This document shows, in pieces, positions 53,313 through 62,106 of a stretch of 64,000 nucleotides of DNA. Numbering within the stretch: the stretch's first letter is position 1; the number at the start of each line of letters is the position of its first letter. Below the pieces are notes generated by a model. It was not told where the DNA came from. It did no database searches and was given only the letters and a program-made list of their open reading frames with translations. Source of the DNA: DAIRDK01 sp035403225 (GTDB taxonomy: Bacteria; Bacteroidota; Bacteroidia; Bacteroidales; FEN-979). The position numbers were made by a program, and so were the translations under genes. The stretch lies in NCBI GenBank assembly GCA_035403225.1, contig DAONET010000006.1:1-64000 (forward strand). Reading direction: 5' to 3'.

Positions 53313-53969
53313 ATGAAAAAATGTTTTGCTTTGCTTGTCATTCTGGCATTTGTGATCATTGATGCACAAGGACAGAGTACTCCGGGCATCCGTTCCGGCA
53401 ACTTCAACAGCGGTTTTTACATGAAACTGGGTCCCTCCTTTCCACTGAAGGATTTCAAGGAAACCCGATATATCACTGCTGATAACAATCCCTTTGATAC
53501 CCTGAAGACCTTTGAAAGCGGTAAAACGGGTCTCTTTGTTGATTTCGGATACTTGATTTACATCGGTCCCTCTTTTGCCAACCATATTCTGCGGGCCGGC
53601 ATCGACGCGGACTTCCTGTCGGTGGGGTATCATCCGTCACACCATGTATATACCGGTGATGAGAAAAAAATTGATTATTACTACTTTTTTGCCGGGCAGA
53701 AATTCGGTCCCATGATCACGGTCAACCCTGTTGATAACCTGATGATAGACCTGTCCTATAAAATCGGGTATACAGGATCCGGTTTTGACGATGATTGGGG
53801 GATTGACCTTTCTTCCCAGGAACTCTCCCTGGGTATCCGGTACAGACTGATCGCTTTCAGCATTAATTATGATATGCAGAAGATCAACTACAATGATTTT
53901 GATGATGAAAACCCCGATTTATTGGACAATCAACGCATGTTGAAACTCATGGTCGGGTTTAAGTTTTAA
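53313..53969 (+). CDS. Small outer membrane beta-barrel protein
   Basis: A 218-residue exported protein with a signal peptide (about 1-21) and alternating hydrophobic strands ending in a C-terminal Phe (LMVGFKF), as in eight- to ten-stranded outer membrane barrels of Bacteroidetes. No catalytic motif is seen. It lies between the sulfotransferase and the acyl-CoA ligase, and may be the outer membrane component of the cluster. Confidence 0.7.
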   Translation: MKKCFALLVILAFVIIDAQGQSTPGIRSGNFNSGFYMKLGPSFPLKDFKETRYITADNNPFDTLKTFESGKTGLFVDFGYLIYIGPSFANHILRAGIDADFLSVGYHPSHHVYTGDEKKIDYYYFFAGQKFGPMITVNPVDNLMIDLSYKIGYTGSGFDDDWGIDLSSQELSLGIRYRLIAFSINYDMQKINYNDFDDENPDLLDNQRMLKLMVGFKF

Positions 53970-53981
53970 TGTTTTTTTCAG

Positions 53982-55292
53982 ATGCCTCAAAATACCTTTT
54001 TCCCGGAAATTGAACGACGTCCGCTGACTGAAATTCATGAGTACGAGAACCACCGTCTTGTTGAACACTTGGAATACCTTAAGGGGCACTCTCCTTTTTA
54101 CCAGGAGTTGTTCCGGAAGAACGGGATCCGTACCGAGCTGATCCGCACCACTGCCGACCTCCGGAATATCCCGGTCACCACGAAAGAGGACCTGCAGAAA
54201 CGGAACAAAGATTTCATTTGCGTCCCGAAAGAAAAGATCATCGATTACATCACCACCTCCGGTACCCTGGGCGACCCGGTCACTTTTGCCATGACCGACA
54301 AGGACCTCGACCGTCTTGCTTACAACGAGGCGATCAGTTTCACCTGCTCCGGAGGGAAACCGGGCGATGTCTTTCAACTGATGACCACCATCGATCGCCG
54401 GTTCATGGCCGGCCTGGCATATTTCCTCGGCATCCGCATGATGGGCGCCGGCATTGTCAGGGTGGGAAACGGGATTCCGGAGTTTCAATGGGACACCATC
54501 CGGCGTATTCATCCCGATACCATCATCGCTGTACCTTCGTTCATCATGAAGATCATCGATTACGCGGAAGCACATGGCATCGATTACCGCAACTCCGGCA
54601 TCAAAGGAGCTGTCTGCATCGGGGAGCCGCTGCGCGACATGGATCTCTCGCTGAACACCCTGGGACGCCGCATCACCGAGAAGTGGCCGCTGAAACTCTA
54701 TTCTACCTACGCCTCTACTGAGATGGGGACTTCTTTCACAGAATGCCCCGAAGGCAAAGGCGGACATCATCATCCGGAACTGATCATCGTGGAATTCCTT
54801 GATGACGAAAACCGCCCGGTCCCGGAAGGAGAACTGGGTGAAGTGACCGTCACCACCCTGGGAGTGGAAGGCATGCCCCTGCTCCGGTTCAAGACGGGCG
54901 ATGTATGCCATCACTATACCGCGCCCTGCGCTTGCGGCCGAACTTCCATGCGACTGGGACCGGTGATCGGACGAAAAAAACAGATGATCAAGTACAAAGG
55001 CACTACCCTTTATCCTCCCGCCTTATACGACATCCTGGACAACATCGCCATGATCACCAATTACGTAGTGGAAGTAAGCACGAACAAGATCGGAACGGAC
55101 GACATTATCATTCATATCGGCAGCAAAACGCCCATTGAACATATGGAAAAGGACATCAAAGACCATTTCCGGGCCAGACTCCGGGTGGCGCCTTCCATCA
55201 CCTTCAATACGGTTGAACAAATCAACAAGCTTCAATTTCCGGAATCAAGCCGTAAACCGGTAAAATTCATTGACAATAGAAATACGATCTGA
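53982..55292 (+). CDS. PaaK-like AMP-dependent acyl-CoA ligase
   Basis: A 436-residue adenylate-forming enzyme of the phenylacetate-CoA ligase family: the P-loop TTSGTLGDP, YSTYASTEMG, LRFKTGDVC and a C-terminal lid. A CAC-G segment (APCACGR) may bind metal as in PaaK-like proteins. It activates an aromatic acid with ATP; with the tyrosine ammonia-lyase at 5183 the obvious substrate is 4-coumarate or a similar starter, loaded on CoA or ACP. It ends the biosynthetic region. Confidence 0.82.
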   Translation: MPQNTFFPEIERRPLTEIHEYENHRLVEHLEYLKGHSPFYQELFRKNGIRTELIRTTADLRNIPVTTKEDLQKRNKDFICVPKEKIIDYITTSGTLGDPVTFAMTDKDLDRLAYNEAISFTCSGGKPGDVFQLMTTIDRRFMAGLAYFLGIRMMGAGIVRVGNGIPEFQWDTIRRIHPDTIIAVPSFIMKIIDYAEAHGIDYRNSGIKGAVCIGEPLRDMDLSLNTLGRRITEKWPLKLYSTYASTEMGTSFTECPEGKGGHHHPELIIVEFLDDENRPVPEGELGEVTVTTLGVEGMPLLRFKTGDVCHHYTAPCACGRTSMRLGPVIGRKKQMIKYKGTTLYPPALYDILDNIAMITNYVVEVSTNKIGTDDIIIHIGSKTPIEHMEKDIKDHFRARLRVAPSITFNTVEQINKLQFPESSRKPVKFIDNRNTI

Positions 55293-55329
55293 ATATTCAT
55301 TCATTCATCAACACCTAAATTCTGAGACT

Positions 55330-55941
55330 ATGAAAAAAGTATGCATGTTACTGTCAGCCGGTCTTTTCCTGTTTGCGACCGGTCATTTGTTCGCCCAGAA
55401 ACTGGTGTCAGGCAGCTTCGACGCCCTCAAGGGCCAGAAAACCGTCAACATTCAGTATGACTATTCCAAGATGGCTGTCGGCAAGTTCAGCAATGAACAG
55501 GATTACATCAATAAGCGGACGGCTGATATGAATAAGAAAGAAGCCGGTACGGGCGATACATGGGCCAAAGCCTGGATTGCTGACCGTGATAACCGTTTCC
55601 ATCCGATGTTCGAAAAGAACCTGAACGGGAAACTCGCAGAATACGGAGTTACCTGCGGCCAGAATGCGAAAGATGCCACCTACACCTTTGTCTTTCATGT
55701 TCTTTTCACCGAACCCGGATTCAATGTCGGCGTGACCCGTCAGAATGCCTTCATCAATGTGGTGGTTGACCTGGTAGAAACAGCCAACCCCGGGACCGTC
55801 CTGGGTTCGATGTCAATGAATAAAGTCCAGAGTGTTTATATGGGCGGTTATGATTTTGATACAGGCGCCCGCATCCAAAGTTGCTATGACCGCGCCGGAG
55901 ACTGGCTCGGTAGCTTTCTCATTAAAAACGTCCTGAAATAG
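55330..55941 (+). CDS. Exported protein of unknown function
   Basis: A 203-residue protein with a signal peptide (about 1-22, ending LFAQ). The mature part has no motif I know; it is rich in charged residues (KRTADMNKKEAGTGDTWAKAW) and has a beta-rich second half. The start at ATG 55330 is taken in place of the in-frame upstream codon at 55270, because only this one begins a signal peptide. Its stop lies one base from the convergent amidohydrolase. Confidence 0.6.
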   Translation: MKKVCMLLSAGLFLFATGHLFAQKLVSGSFDALKGQKTVNIQYDYSKMAVGKFSNEQDYINKRTADMNKKEAGTGDTWAKAWIADRDNRFHPMFEKNLNGKLAEYGVTCGQNAKDATYTFVFHVLFTEPGFNVGVTRQNAFINVVVDLVETANPGTVLGSMSMNKVQSVYMGGYDFDTGARIQSCYDRAGDWLGSFLIKNVLK

Positions 55942-55942
55942 T

Positions 55943-57592
55943 TTAACGGGAAACAGGAACAGAAAACACTTTTTCTCCATGGACGAATACTTCCCTTATT
56001 TTCGTCCGGGGGATCTCAGACCAGGGTATTGTCATGATATCCTGGTCTGTTACTATAAAGTCGGCCCATTTCCCTTTCTGCAAACTTCCCATGTCTTTCT
56101 CATCAAAGTCGGACATGGCAGCCCAGATTGTCACAGACCTCAATGCTTCTTCGCGGGAAAGAGCATTCTCCGGTTGAAAACCATTTTCGGGAAAGCCATT
56201 CAGGTCTTTTCTGGTTACCGCCGCATAAAAGGTAAGGATGGGACTCACCTGCTCTATCGGGAAATCAGTCCCGTTGGGTATCCATCCATTCTGTTCCAGC
56301 AGTTGCTTATAGGCATAAGCTCCCTTAATTCGTTCCGGCCCCAGCCGGTCAACGGCCCAATACATATCGGAGGTGGCATGCGTAGCCTGAACACTCGGGA
56401 TAATTGAAAAATCGCCGAAAAGATGCATGTCAGCCGGATCCACCACCTGAGCATGTTCAATCTTCCAACGCCGGTCGTTCTTTCCTTTCAGGAAGCCGGC
56501 ATAGATATTCAGCATCATCTTCACGGCAGAATCGCCGATGCAGTGAGTGTTGACCTGATAACCGTGCCGGTAAGCCAAAGCGCATACTTTTTTCAGGGAG
56601 TCGATGGAAGCCGCCTGTATCCCTTTCACGGACGAGTCGTCGGAATAAGGTTGTTTCAATAACGCCGTGCGGCTTCCGAGGCTTCCGTCAGCATAAAGTT
56701 TGATGGAGGAAACGTGTAAGCGGTCGGTCTGATAAGGGCCTTTGGTAATATAGTAGTCGATATTTTCCCGGGTCGGGTTCAGCATTGCACTGACATGGAT
56801 CTTAAGCGTCCCGTTCTGGTGCATCAAATCGATCAGCTCCACTGTTTCCCGATCGAGACCTGCATCCGTAACACCGGTCAGTCCGTTGCGGAAACAGATC
56901 TCCTGAGCGCGATTCAGCAGTTCCGACAGCTCTTGTCTTTCGGGTCCGGGGATAATGCTCCGCATATAATCTGCCGCATTTTCACTCAGGATGCCCGTCA
57001 ATTGTCCGTTCACCGTCGCCACTTCCCCGGCGGGAAACCGTCGCAGGGTGTCGATGCCGGCAGCCTCCAGGGCCTTCCGGTTTGCCAGTAACGAATGGCC
57101 GTCGATGCGCATCAGCACCACCGGCCTTCCGGGGAACAGCTGATCCAGCCGGGCGCGATCGGGAAACTGTTTTCCCGGCCACAGGTTATGATCCCATCCC
57201 CGTCCGATCAGCCAACCGTCGGGTTGCTGTTCAGCCCGCTCCTGCATCCGCCGGATGACCTCGTCAAAGCTTCCGGCGCCACGCAGGTCAACCCATTGGA
57301 GGCTTAAAGCCAGTCCGTACAGGTGGCAATGAGCATCGATGAAACCCGGGTAGACGGTCTTACCTTCCAGATTGACTTCATGGCCGGCAGCATAGTTGCG
57401 CCTCAGTTCCTCCGTTTCACCCACAGCCATGACCCGGCCATCTTTAATGGCCATGGCAGAAGCAAAACTGCCTCTCTCGTCAACCAGGAAAATTTTCCCG
57501 TTATAAAGCAGGGTATCTGCATTCTTTTTCAACAGATTACAAGAGATCGTCATCGGAATAATCAAAAAAAAGCAGTATTTTGATATCTTCAT
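55943..57592 (-). CDS. Amidohydrolase-3 (YtcJ-like) lipoprotein
   Basis: A 549-residue metal-dependent hydrolase with a lipoprotein-like signal (MTISC, Cys18). DAHCHLYG gives the first two metal-binding histidines and the later text follows the YtcJ family (NTHCIGDSAV, EHAQVV, GTDFPIE). Family members hydrolyse amides or cyclic urea-like compounds. It is convergent with the 55330 gene and unlikely to belong to the cluster. Confidence 0.8.
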   Translation of the reverse strand: MKISKYCFFLIIPMTISCNLLKKNADTLLYNGKIFLVDERGSFASAMAIKDGRVMAVGETEELRRNYAAGHEVNLEGKTVYPGFIDAHCHLYGLALSLQWVDLRGAGSFDEVIRRMQERAEQQPDGWLIGRGWDHNLWPGKQFPDRARLDQLFPGRPVVLMRIDGHSLLANRKALEAAGIDTLRRFPAGEVATVNGQLTGILSENAADYMRSIIPGPERQELSELLNRAQEICFRNGLTGVTDAGLDRETVELIDLMHQNGTLKIHVSAMLNPTRENIDYYITKGPYQTDRLHVSSIKLYADGSLGSRTALLKQPYSDDSSVKGIQAASIDSLKKVCALAYRHGYQVNTHCIGDSAVKMMLNIYAGFLKGKNDRRWKIEHAQVVDPADMHLFGDFSIIPSVQATHATSDMYWAVDRLGPERIKGAYAYKQLLEQNGWIPNGTDFPIEQVSPILTFYAAVTRKDLNGFPENGFQPENALSREEALRSVTIWAAMSDFDEKDMGSLQKGKWADFIVTDQDIMTIPWSEIPRTKIREVFVHGEKVFSVPVSR

Positions 57593-57656
57593 TGGGGTAC
57601 ATTTATTTCAGTTTTCGTGTAAAAATGAAAAAATATCAGAACATTTTCTTTATTTA

Positions 57657-57690
57657 TTTTGACAAACATAAAAAGCTTTTCTTATTTTTG
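57657..57690 (+). promoter_or_regulatory. Complete Bacteroidetes promoter (-33 TTTTG, -7 TATTTTTG)
   Basis: TTTTG at 57657-57661 is followed, after 21 bases, by TATTTTTG at 57683-57690. The spacing and both boxes fit the Bacteroidetes -33/-7 consensus, making this the clearest promoter in the window. The ATG at 57714 follows 23 bases later. Confidence 0.65.
57663..57670 (-). promoter_or_regulatory. Possible minus-strand -7 box (TATGTTTG)
   Basis: Read on the minus strand, TATGTTTG fits TAnnTTTG and lies 70 bases upstream of the amidohydrolase start. It overlaps the region of the divergent promoter for 57714. Confidence 0.3.
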
Positions 57691-57713
57691 TGTTGCATAA
57701 ACTATAATATATA

Positions 57714-58274
57714 ATGAAATATAAAGCCTTAACACCAAGGTTTTTTATTGTTTTTTCAGTAATTCTTGTTGCTGCGCTACTTCGTTTGCTGCCGCACTGG
57801 CCAAACTTTACCCCGATAGCAGCAATGGCATTGTTTGCCGGGACCTATTTCGACAGAAAGCATTATGCTTTCGCTATCCCGATCACTGCTATGTTTATCA
57901 GCGATCTCGTAATTGGTCTGCACGCTAACATGCCAGCTGTTTATCTGAGTTTTGCCGTTACGGTCCTCGTTGGGATGGCAATTCGCAAAAAGGTATCAGT
58001 CAGGAACATCGCCCTCGCTTCTATCGGATCGTCGGTGATTTTCTTCCTCGTTACCAACTTTGCTGCATGGCTGGCAAGCCCCTTCTACCCGCAAACCATC
58101 CTCGGCCTTGCTGAAAGTTATATCGCAGGCCTTGCCTTCTTCAACGATGCAGCCAATGGCATTTCATTCTTTATGAATGATGTAGTAGGTACGCTGTTCT
58201 ACAGCTCTGTCTTCTATGGCGCATTCTATCTGGCACAGATGAGGTTCCCTGTTTTGGACCGCTCCAGATTCTGA
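57714..58274 (+). CDS. DUF6580 multi-pass membrane protein
   Basis: A 186-residue protein with about six hydrophobic helices. The NFTPIAAMALFAG start and the FNDAANGISFFMNDVVGTLFY end match the DUF6580 family of putative transport proteins, which may resemble ECF substrate-binding components. The sequence does not show a substrate. It has a strong promoter and a terminator after it, so it is a single-gene unit. Confidence 0.8.
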   Translation: MKYKALTPRFFIVFSVILVAALLRLLPHWPNFTPIAAMALFAGTYFDRKHYAFAIPITAMFISDLVIGLHANMPAVYLSFAVTVLVGMAIRKKVSVRNIALASIGSSVIFFLVTNFAAWLASPFYPQTILGLAESYIAGLAFFNDAANGISFFMNDVVGTLFYSSVFYGAFYLAQMRFPVLDRSRF

Positions 58275-58362
58275 AAAGCTGAATCCGCTTCATTCTTTCC
58301 AAGGAGAAGGATGATGACACCGGAACAATAAAAAACAAGTCACGATCCACAGCGATAGTGCT

Positions 58363-58396
58363 AATGCCATTCTTGCAAAAGGATGGCATTTTTTTC
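58363..58396 (+). terminator. Terminator after the DUF6580 gene
   Basis: An 8-bp stem AATGCCAT/ATGGCATT around a 12-base loop is followed by a run of seven T residues, the standard rho-independent layout. Confidence 0.8.
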
Positions 58397-58456
58397 ATGG
58401 TCTTCGAAAGATATCAACAGGTATCCCGGAAGGCCATAGAACATGGAAAAAATAGG

Positions 58457-58464
58457 TAAATTTG
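58457..58464 (+). promoter_or_regulatory. -7 box (TAAATTTG) before mutL
   Basis: TAAATTTG fits TAnnTTTG and ends four bases before the mutL ATG at 58469, as at 807 and 49300. Confidence 0.55.
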
Positions 58465-58468
58465 TCCG

Positions 58469-60322
58469 ATGGCAGATATTATCCGACTTCTACCCGACTC
58501 TGTTGCGAATCAGATCGCTGCTGGCGAAGTAGTGCAGCGGCCCGCCTCGGCAGTGAAAGAACTGCTGGAGAATGCCGTGGATTCCGGAGCCACCGGGATC
58601 AACCTTATCATCAAGGATGCCGGGAAGGCACTCATCCGGGTGACCGATAACGGATGTGGCATGTCGGAACGCGACGCACGCATGTGCTTCGAACGCCACG
58701 CCACCTCCAAGATCAAATCAGCCGATGACCTCATGGCCATCCGGACCCTGGGTTTCCGGGGCGAAGCATTAGCCTCCATCGCCTCCATCGCCCAGGTGGA
58801 ACTGAAAACGCGCAAGACCGGAGAAGAGGTGGGTACCACTGTCATTATCAACGGATCGGAATTCATCTCCCAGGAACCTGTCAATTGCCCGGAAGGAACA
58901 GATATCTCGATCAAAAACCTGTTCTTCAACGTACCGGCCCGGCGTAATTTTCTGAAAGGAAACAATGTCGAACTAAAATACATCACCGAAGAGTTCTTCC
59001 GGGTAGCATTAGTCAACCCCGACATCCATTTTGTGATGTATAACAACGACAAGATCCTCTTTCAACTTCCTTCTTCCAACCTGAAACAGCGTATTGTCAA
59101 CCTTTTCAATTCACAATATGGACAAAGGCTGATCCCGATCGAACAGGAGAGCGGGCTGGTGAACATCTCCGGCTTTATCGGCAAGCCTGAATTTGCGAAG
59201 AAGACCAGAGGAGAACAGTATTTCTTCACCAACGGCCGTTTTATCCGGAACCCTTACCTGCACCATGCTATCGAAAATGCGTTCCATGAACTGATCCCCA
59301 GCGACTCCTTCCCTACCTATTTCATTTACCTCGAAGTCGAACCGCAGTCGATCGATATCAACATCCATCCTACCAAGACCGAGATCAACTTCCAGGATGC
59401 ACGCAGCATCTATGCCATTCTGAATTCAGCCGTGAAACAATCCATCGGCAAATTCAACCTCTCTCCCTCCCTGGATTTCGATACGGAGAAAAGCTTTGAT
59501 CTGCCGCCATCGGTATTAAAACAACCTGTCTCACAACCGACCATCACGATCAATCCCGATTATAATCCCTTTGAAAAGAAAACCAGGCCGCAGGTGGAGA
59601 TGCGCTTTGGCAACCCGGGCGGTGGTAATCCGGAATCGTGGAAAAAACTACTGGATCCGCTGAAACAATACCGGCCCGGTCCGGGGACGGAGGTGATGCC
59701 ACATCAAACCGAAGCTGCTCCCCTGATCAGTACCGTAGAACAGAGCGGTCCTCCTTCGATCCAGCTTCTGAACAGGTTCATCGTCACGCAGACATCCAAA
59801 GGTATCGTCATTATTGATCAACAGGCTGCACACGAAAGGATACTGTATGAACGTTACCTGGATAAGATGGAGAAGAATACCATACCTGCCCAGCGGTTGC
59901 TGATACCGGCCAGCATTAGTGTCGCCCCTGATGATGAGCACCTGATGCAGGACCTTTCCGAAGCCTTTACTCATTCCGGCTTCGAGATCACCCCGTTTGG
60001 CAACGCCACTTTCCTGGTTCATGCTGCGCCGCAAGGGATGGAAGAATCATCTATCCAGGTAACCATCGACCTGATCCTGGAAGATTATAAGAAAGAAAGC
60101 GACCGGTTTTGTCAACAGATGAATATCAGGATGGCACGATCGCTGGCAATACGGACGGCTGCCAAGGCGGGAAAACGCCTGAAAACGGAAGAGATGAGTT
60201 CTATGATATCGGACCTCTTCTCCTGCCGGATTCCGGAGACATCACCGGATGGGAAACCCACCATGTTCCTGCTCTCGGTGGAAGAGTTGTCCAAAAAATT
60301 TAAAACCGACATTCAGTCATGA
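58469..60322 (+). CDS. mutL: DNA mismatch repair protein MutL
   Basis: A 617-residue MutL. The N-terminal GHKL ATPase shows IAAGEVVQRPASAVKELLEN, VDSGAT, DNGCGM and GFRGEAL. The C-terminal part has DQQAAHERILYE, the DQHA(X)2E(X)4E endonuclease motif with Gln in place of His. It couples mismatch recognition to strand cutting. It is followed by two rhomboid genes with a 4-base overlap to the first. Confidence 0.95.
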   Translation: MADIIRLLPDSVANQIAAGEVVQRPASAVKELLENAVDSGATGINLIIKDAGKALIRVTDNGCGMSERDARMCFERHATSKIKSADDLMAIRTLGFRGEALASIASIAQVELKTRKTGEEVGTTVIINGSEFISQEPVNCPEGTDISIKNLFFNVPARRNFLKGNNVELKYITEEFFRVALVNPDIHFVMYNNDKILFQLPSSNLKQRIVNLFNSQYGQRLIPIEQESGLVNISGFIGKPEFAKKTRGEQYFFTNGRFIRNPYLHHAIENAFHELIPSDSFPTYFIYLEVEPQSIDINIHPTKTEINFQDARSIYAILNSAVKQSIGKFNLSPSLDFDTEKSFDLPPSVLKQPVSQPTITINPDYNPFEKKTRPQVEMRFGNPGGGNPESWKKLLDPLKQYRPGPGTEVMPHQTEAAPLISTVEQSGPPSIQLLNRFIVTQTSKGIVIIDQQAAHERILYERYLDKMEKNTIPAQRLLIPASISVAPDDEHLMQDLSEAFTHSGFEITPFGNATFLVHAAPQGMEESSIQVTIDLILEDYKKESDRFCQQMNIRMARSLAIRTAAKAGKRLKTEEMSSMISDLFSCRIPETSPDGKPTMFLLSVEELSKKFKTDIQS

Positions 60323-61149
60323 GTTACGACCAATACAGTCCATCCGGATTCCGGTTACTTCCACTGGTAGTAAAAAACCTGTTGATCATCAACGGGCTGG
60401 TGTACCTGGCCCAGGTCACGATGGAAAATGTCTGGCAGATAGACCTGACAAACATCCTGGGACTTCATTATTTTCAATCGGAGCATTTTCGTCCTTACCA
60501 GTTCGTGACCTACATGTTCCTGCACGGGAGTTTCATGCACGTGTTCCTGAACATGTTCGCTCTCTGGATGTTCGGTTACCTCCTGGAGAACTTCTGGGGG
60601 CCGAAACGGTTTTTGTCGTTTTACCTGGTAACAGGCATCGGAGCGGCTATCGTCCAAATGGCCGTCAGTTACTGGGATATTTCCTCCATGCAGGCTGCCG
60701 CCGCCGCTTACGCCCAACAACCTTCGGTTGACGGCTTCGTTTTATTTGTCAGGAAATATTTCCCGATTTATTACGAGCATCATGAGATGATCAGGGGATT
60801 GATCAGCCAGTGGACAGTCGCACCGGGGAACCCGGAAATGGCTGCCACTTCGGTTCAGTATATCAACGACCTGATGCGGATCCGCATGGATGTGCCTACT
60901 ATCGGAGCCTCCGGCGCCGTGTACGGGATCCTGCTGGCCTTCGGAATGATGTTCCCGAACATGCTGATTTATATCTATTTCCTTTTCCCTATCAAAGCAA
61001 AATGGATGGTGCTGATTTACGGCGCAATCGAAATTGCTTCAGGAATCTCCAACAACCCGTCCGACAACGTAGCCCATTTCGCTCACCTCGGAGGGATGAT
61101 CTTTGGTTTCTTTATGATCTTATACTGGAAAAAGAAAGCACGATACTGA
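60319..61149 (+). CDS. Rhomboid family intramembrane serine protease (copy 1)
   Basis: A 276-residue membrane protein with rhomboid topology. HGSFMHVFLNMFALWMFG marks the second helix, the catalytic Ser198 is in GASGAVYG, and His256 is in FAHLGG. A long extra segment of about 55 residues lies after the third helix. It cuts membrane proteins within the bilayer; substrates unknown. Start overlaps the mutL stop. Confidence 0.88.
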   Translation: MSYDQYSPSGFRLLPLVVKNLLIINGLVYLAQVTMENVWQIDLTNILGLHYFQSEHFRPYQFVTYMFLHGSFMHVFLNMFALWMFGYLLENFWGPKRFLSFYLVTGIGAAIVQMAVSYWDISSMQAAAAAYAQQPSVDGFVLFVRKYFPIYYEHHEMIRGLISQWTVAPGNPEMAATSVQYINDLMRIRMDVPTIGASGAVYGILLAFGMMFPNMLIYIYFLFPIKAKWMVLIYGAIEIASGISNNPSDNVAHFAHLGGMIFGFFMILYWKKKARY

Positions 61150-61165
61150 CGTATAAACAGTGATC

Positions 61166-62104
61166 ATGAATACCGGATTCAGTCAGCCCGTTTTTGGGAA
61201 CCGATCCTTTTTCAGAGAGAAGTCGGTCCTATCGTACCTGGTGTTGCTCAACATTGCAGTGTGGGCCATCATTCAGGCGCTTCGGGTAGTTCTTTTCCTG
61301 TATAACAGGCAGACCGGTGGAGAAGAGCTTCACCGGATCATCAATCTCCTGGCTGTTCCCGCGTACCTGCCTACCCTGGCCCATCAACCCTGGAGCCTGT
61401 TTACATACATGGTGTTGCACGAGAATATCTGGCACATCCTTTTTAACATGCTCTGGTTGTACTGGTTCGGGAAGATATTCCTGCAGTATCTCAGTCAACG
61501 TCAGCTGTTGATCACCTACCTGTTGGGAGGTCTCGCCGGGGCGCTGGTCTACATCCTGTCGTATAACATCTTCCCGGTCTTCGCCGAAGCACTGCCTGTT
61601 TCCTGTGCACTCGGGGCTTCGGCCTCGGTAATGGCCATCGTGACCGCCATCTCTTTTTATGTCCCCAACTACAGCATCTCCTTGTTGTTCCTGGGCCGGA
61701 TCAAGATCGTGTACCTCGCTATCGCCCTCTTTGTGCTGGACTTTTTCATGATCCCGAGCGGCAATGCCGGAGGACATCTGGCCCACATCGGGGGCGCCCT
61801 GTTCGGATTCGCCTGGGCCATGCTCATCACTCCATCCGTCAGCCGGAAAATGCATTCCCGCTATCAACAGTTCACCGATGAGTTGAAGAATATCTTTCTA
61901 AAGAAAAAAAACAACCGCAAACAAACCGGTGGTTCGTCATCGTATGGCGGACGGCCCATGACGGACGAAGCATACAATGACCAGCGGGCCAAAAGCCAGA
62001 AACGTATTGATGATATCCTGGAAAAGATCTCTCGTGGCGGCTATGAGAGTCTGACCCGCGAAGAAAAAGACTTTCTCTTCCGGTCATCGAAGAAAAACGG
62101 ATAA
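61166..62104 (+). CDS. Rhomboid family intramembrane serine protease (copy 2)
   Basis: A 312-residue rhomboid with Ser152 in LGASASVMA and His207 in GGHLAHIGG. It differs from copy 1 by a long soluble C-terminal tail (about 235-312) that contains a Lys-rich stretch and a TREEKDFLFRSSK motif. ATG 61166 was used; an in-frame GTG at 61160 would add two residues. The tandem order mutL-rhomboid-rhomboid-phosphatase family is common in Bacteroidales, as I recall. Confidence 0.88.
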   Translation: MNTGFSQPVFGNRSFFREKSVLSYLVLLNIAVWAIIQALRVVLFLYNRQTGGEELHRIINLLAVPAYLPTLAHQPWSLFTYMVLHENIWHILFNMLWLYWFGKIFLQYLSQRQLLITYLLGGLAGALVYILSYNIFPVFAEALPVSCALGASASVMAIVTAISFYVPNYSISLLFLGRIKIVYLAIALFVLDFFMIPSGNAGGHLAHIGGALFGFAWAMLITPSVSRKMHSRYQQFTDELKNIFLKKKNNRKQTGGSSSYGGRPMTDEAYNDQRAKSQKRIDDILEKISRGGYESLTREEKDFLFRSSKKNG

Positions 62105-62106
62105 CC

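Noticed and set aside
53919..54914. 331-codon minus-strand open frame opposite the acyl-CoA ligase
   Set aside because: The ligase on the plus strand shows all AMP-binding motifs; the antisense frame shows no domain.
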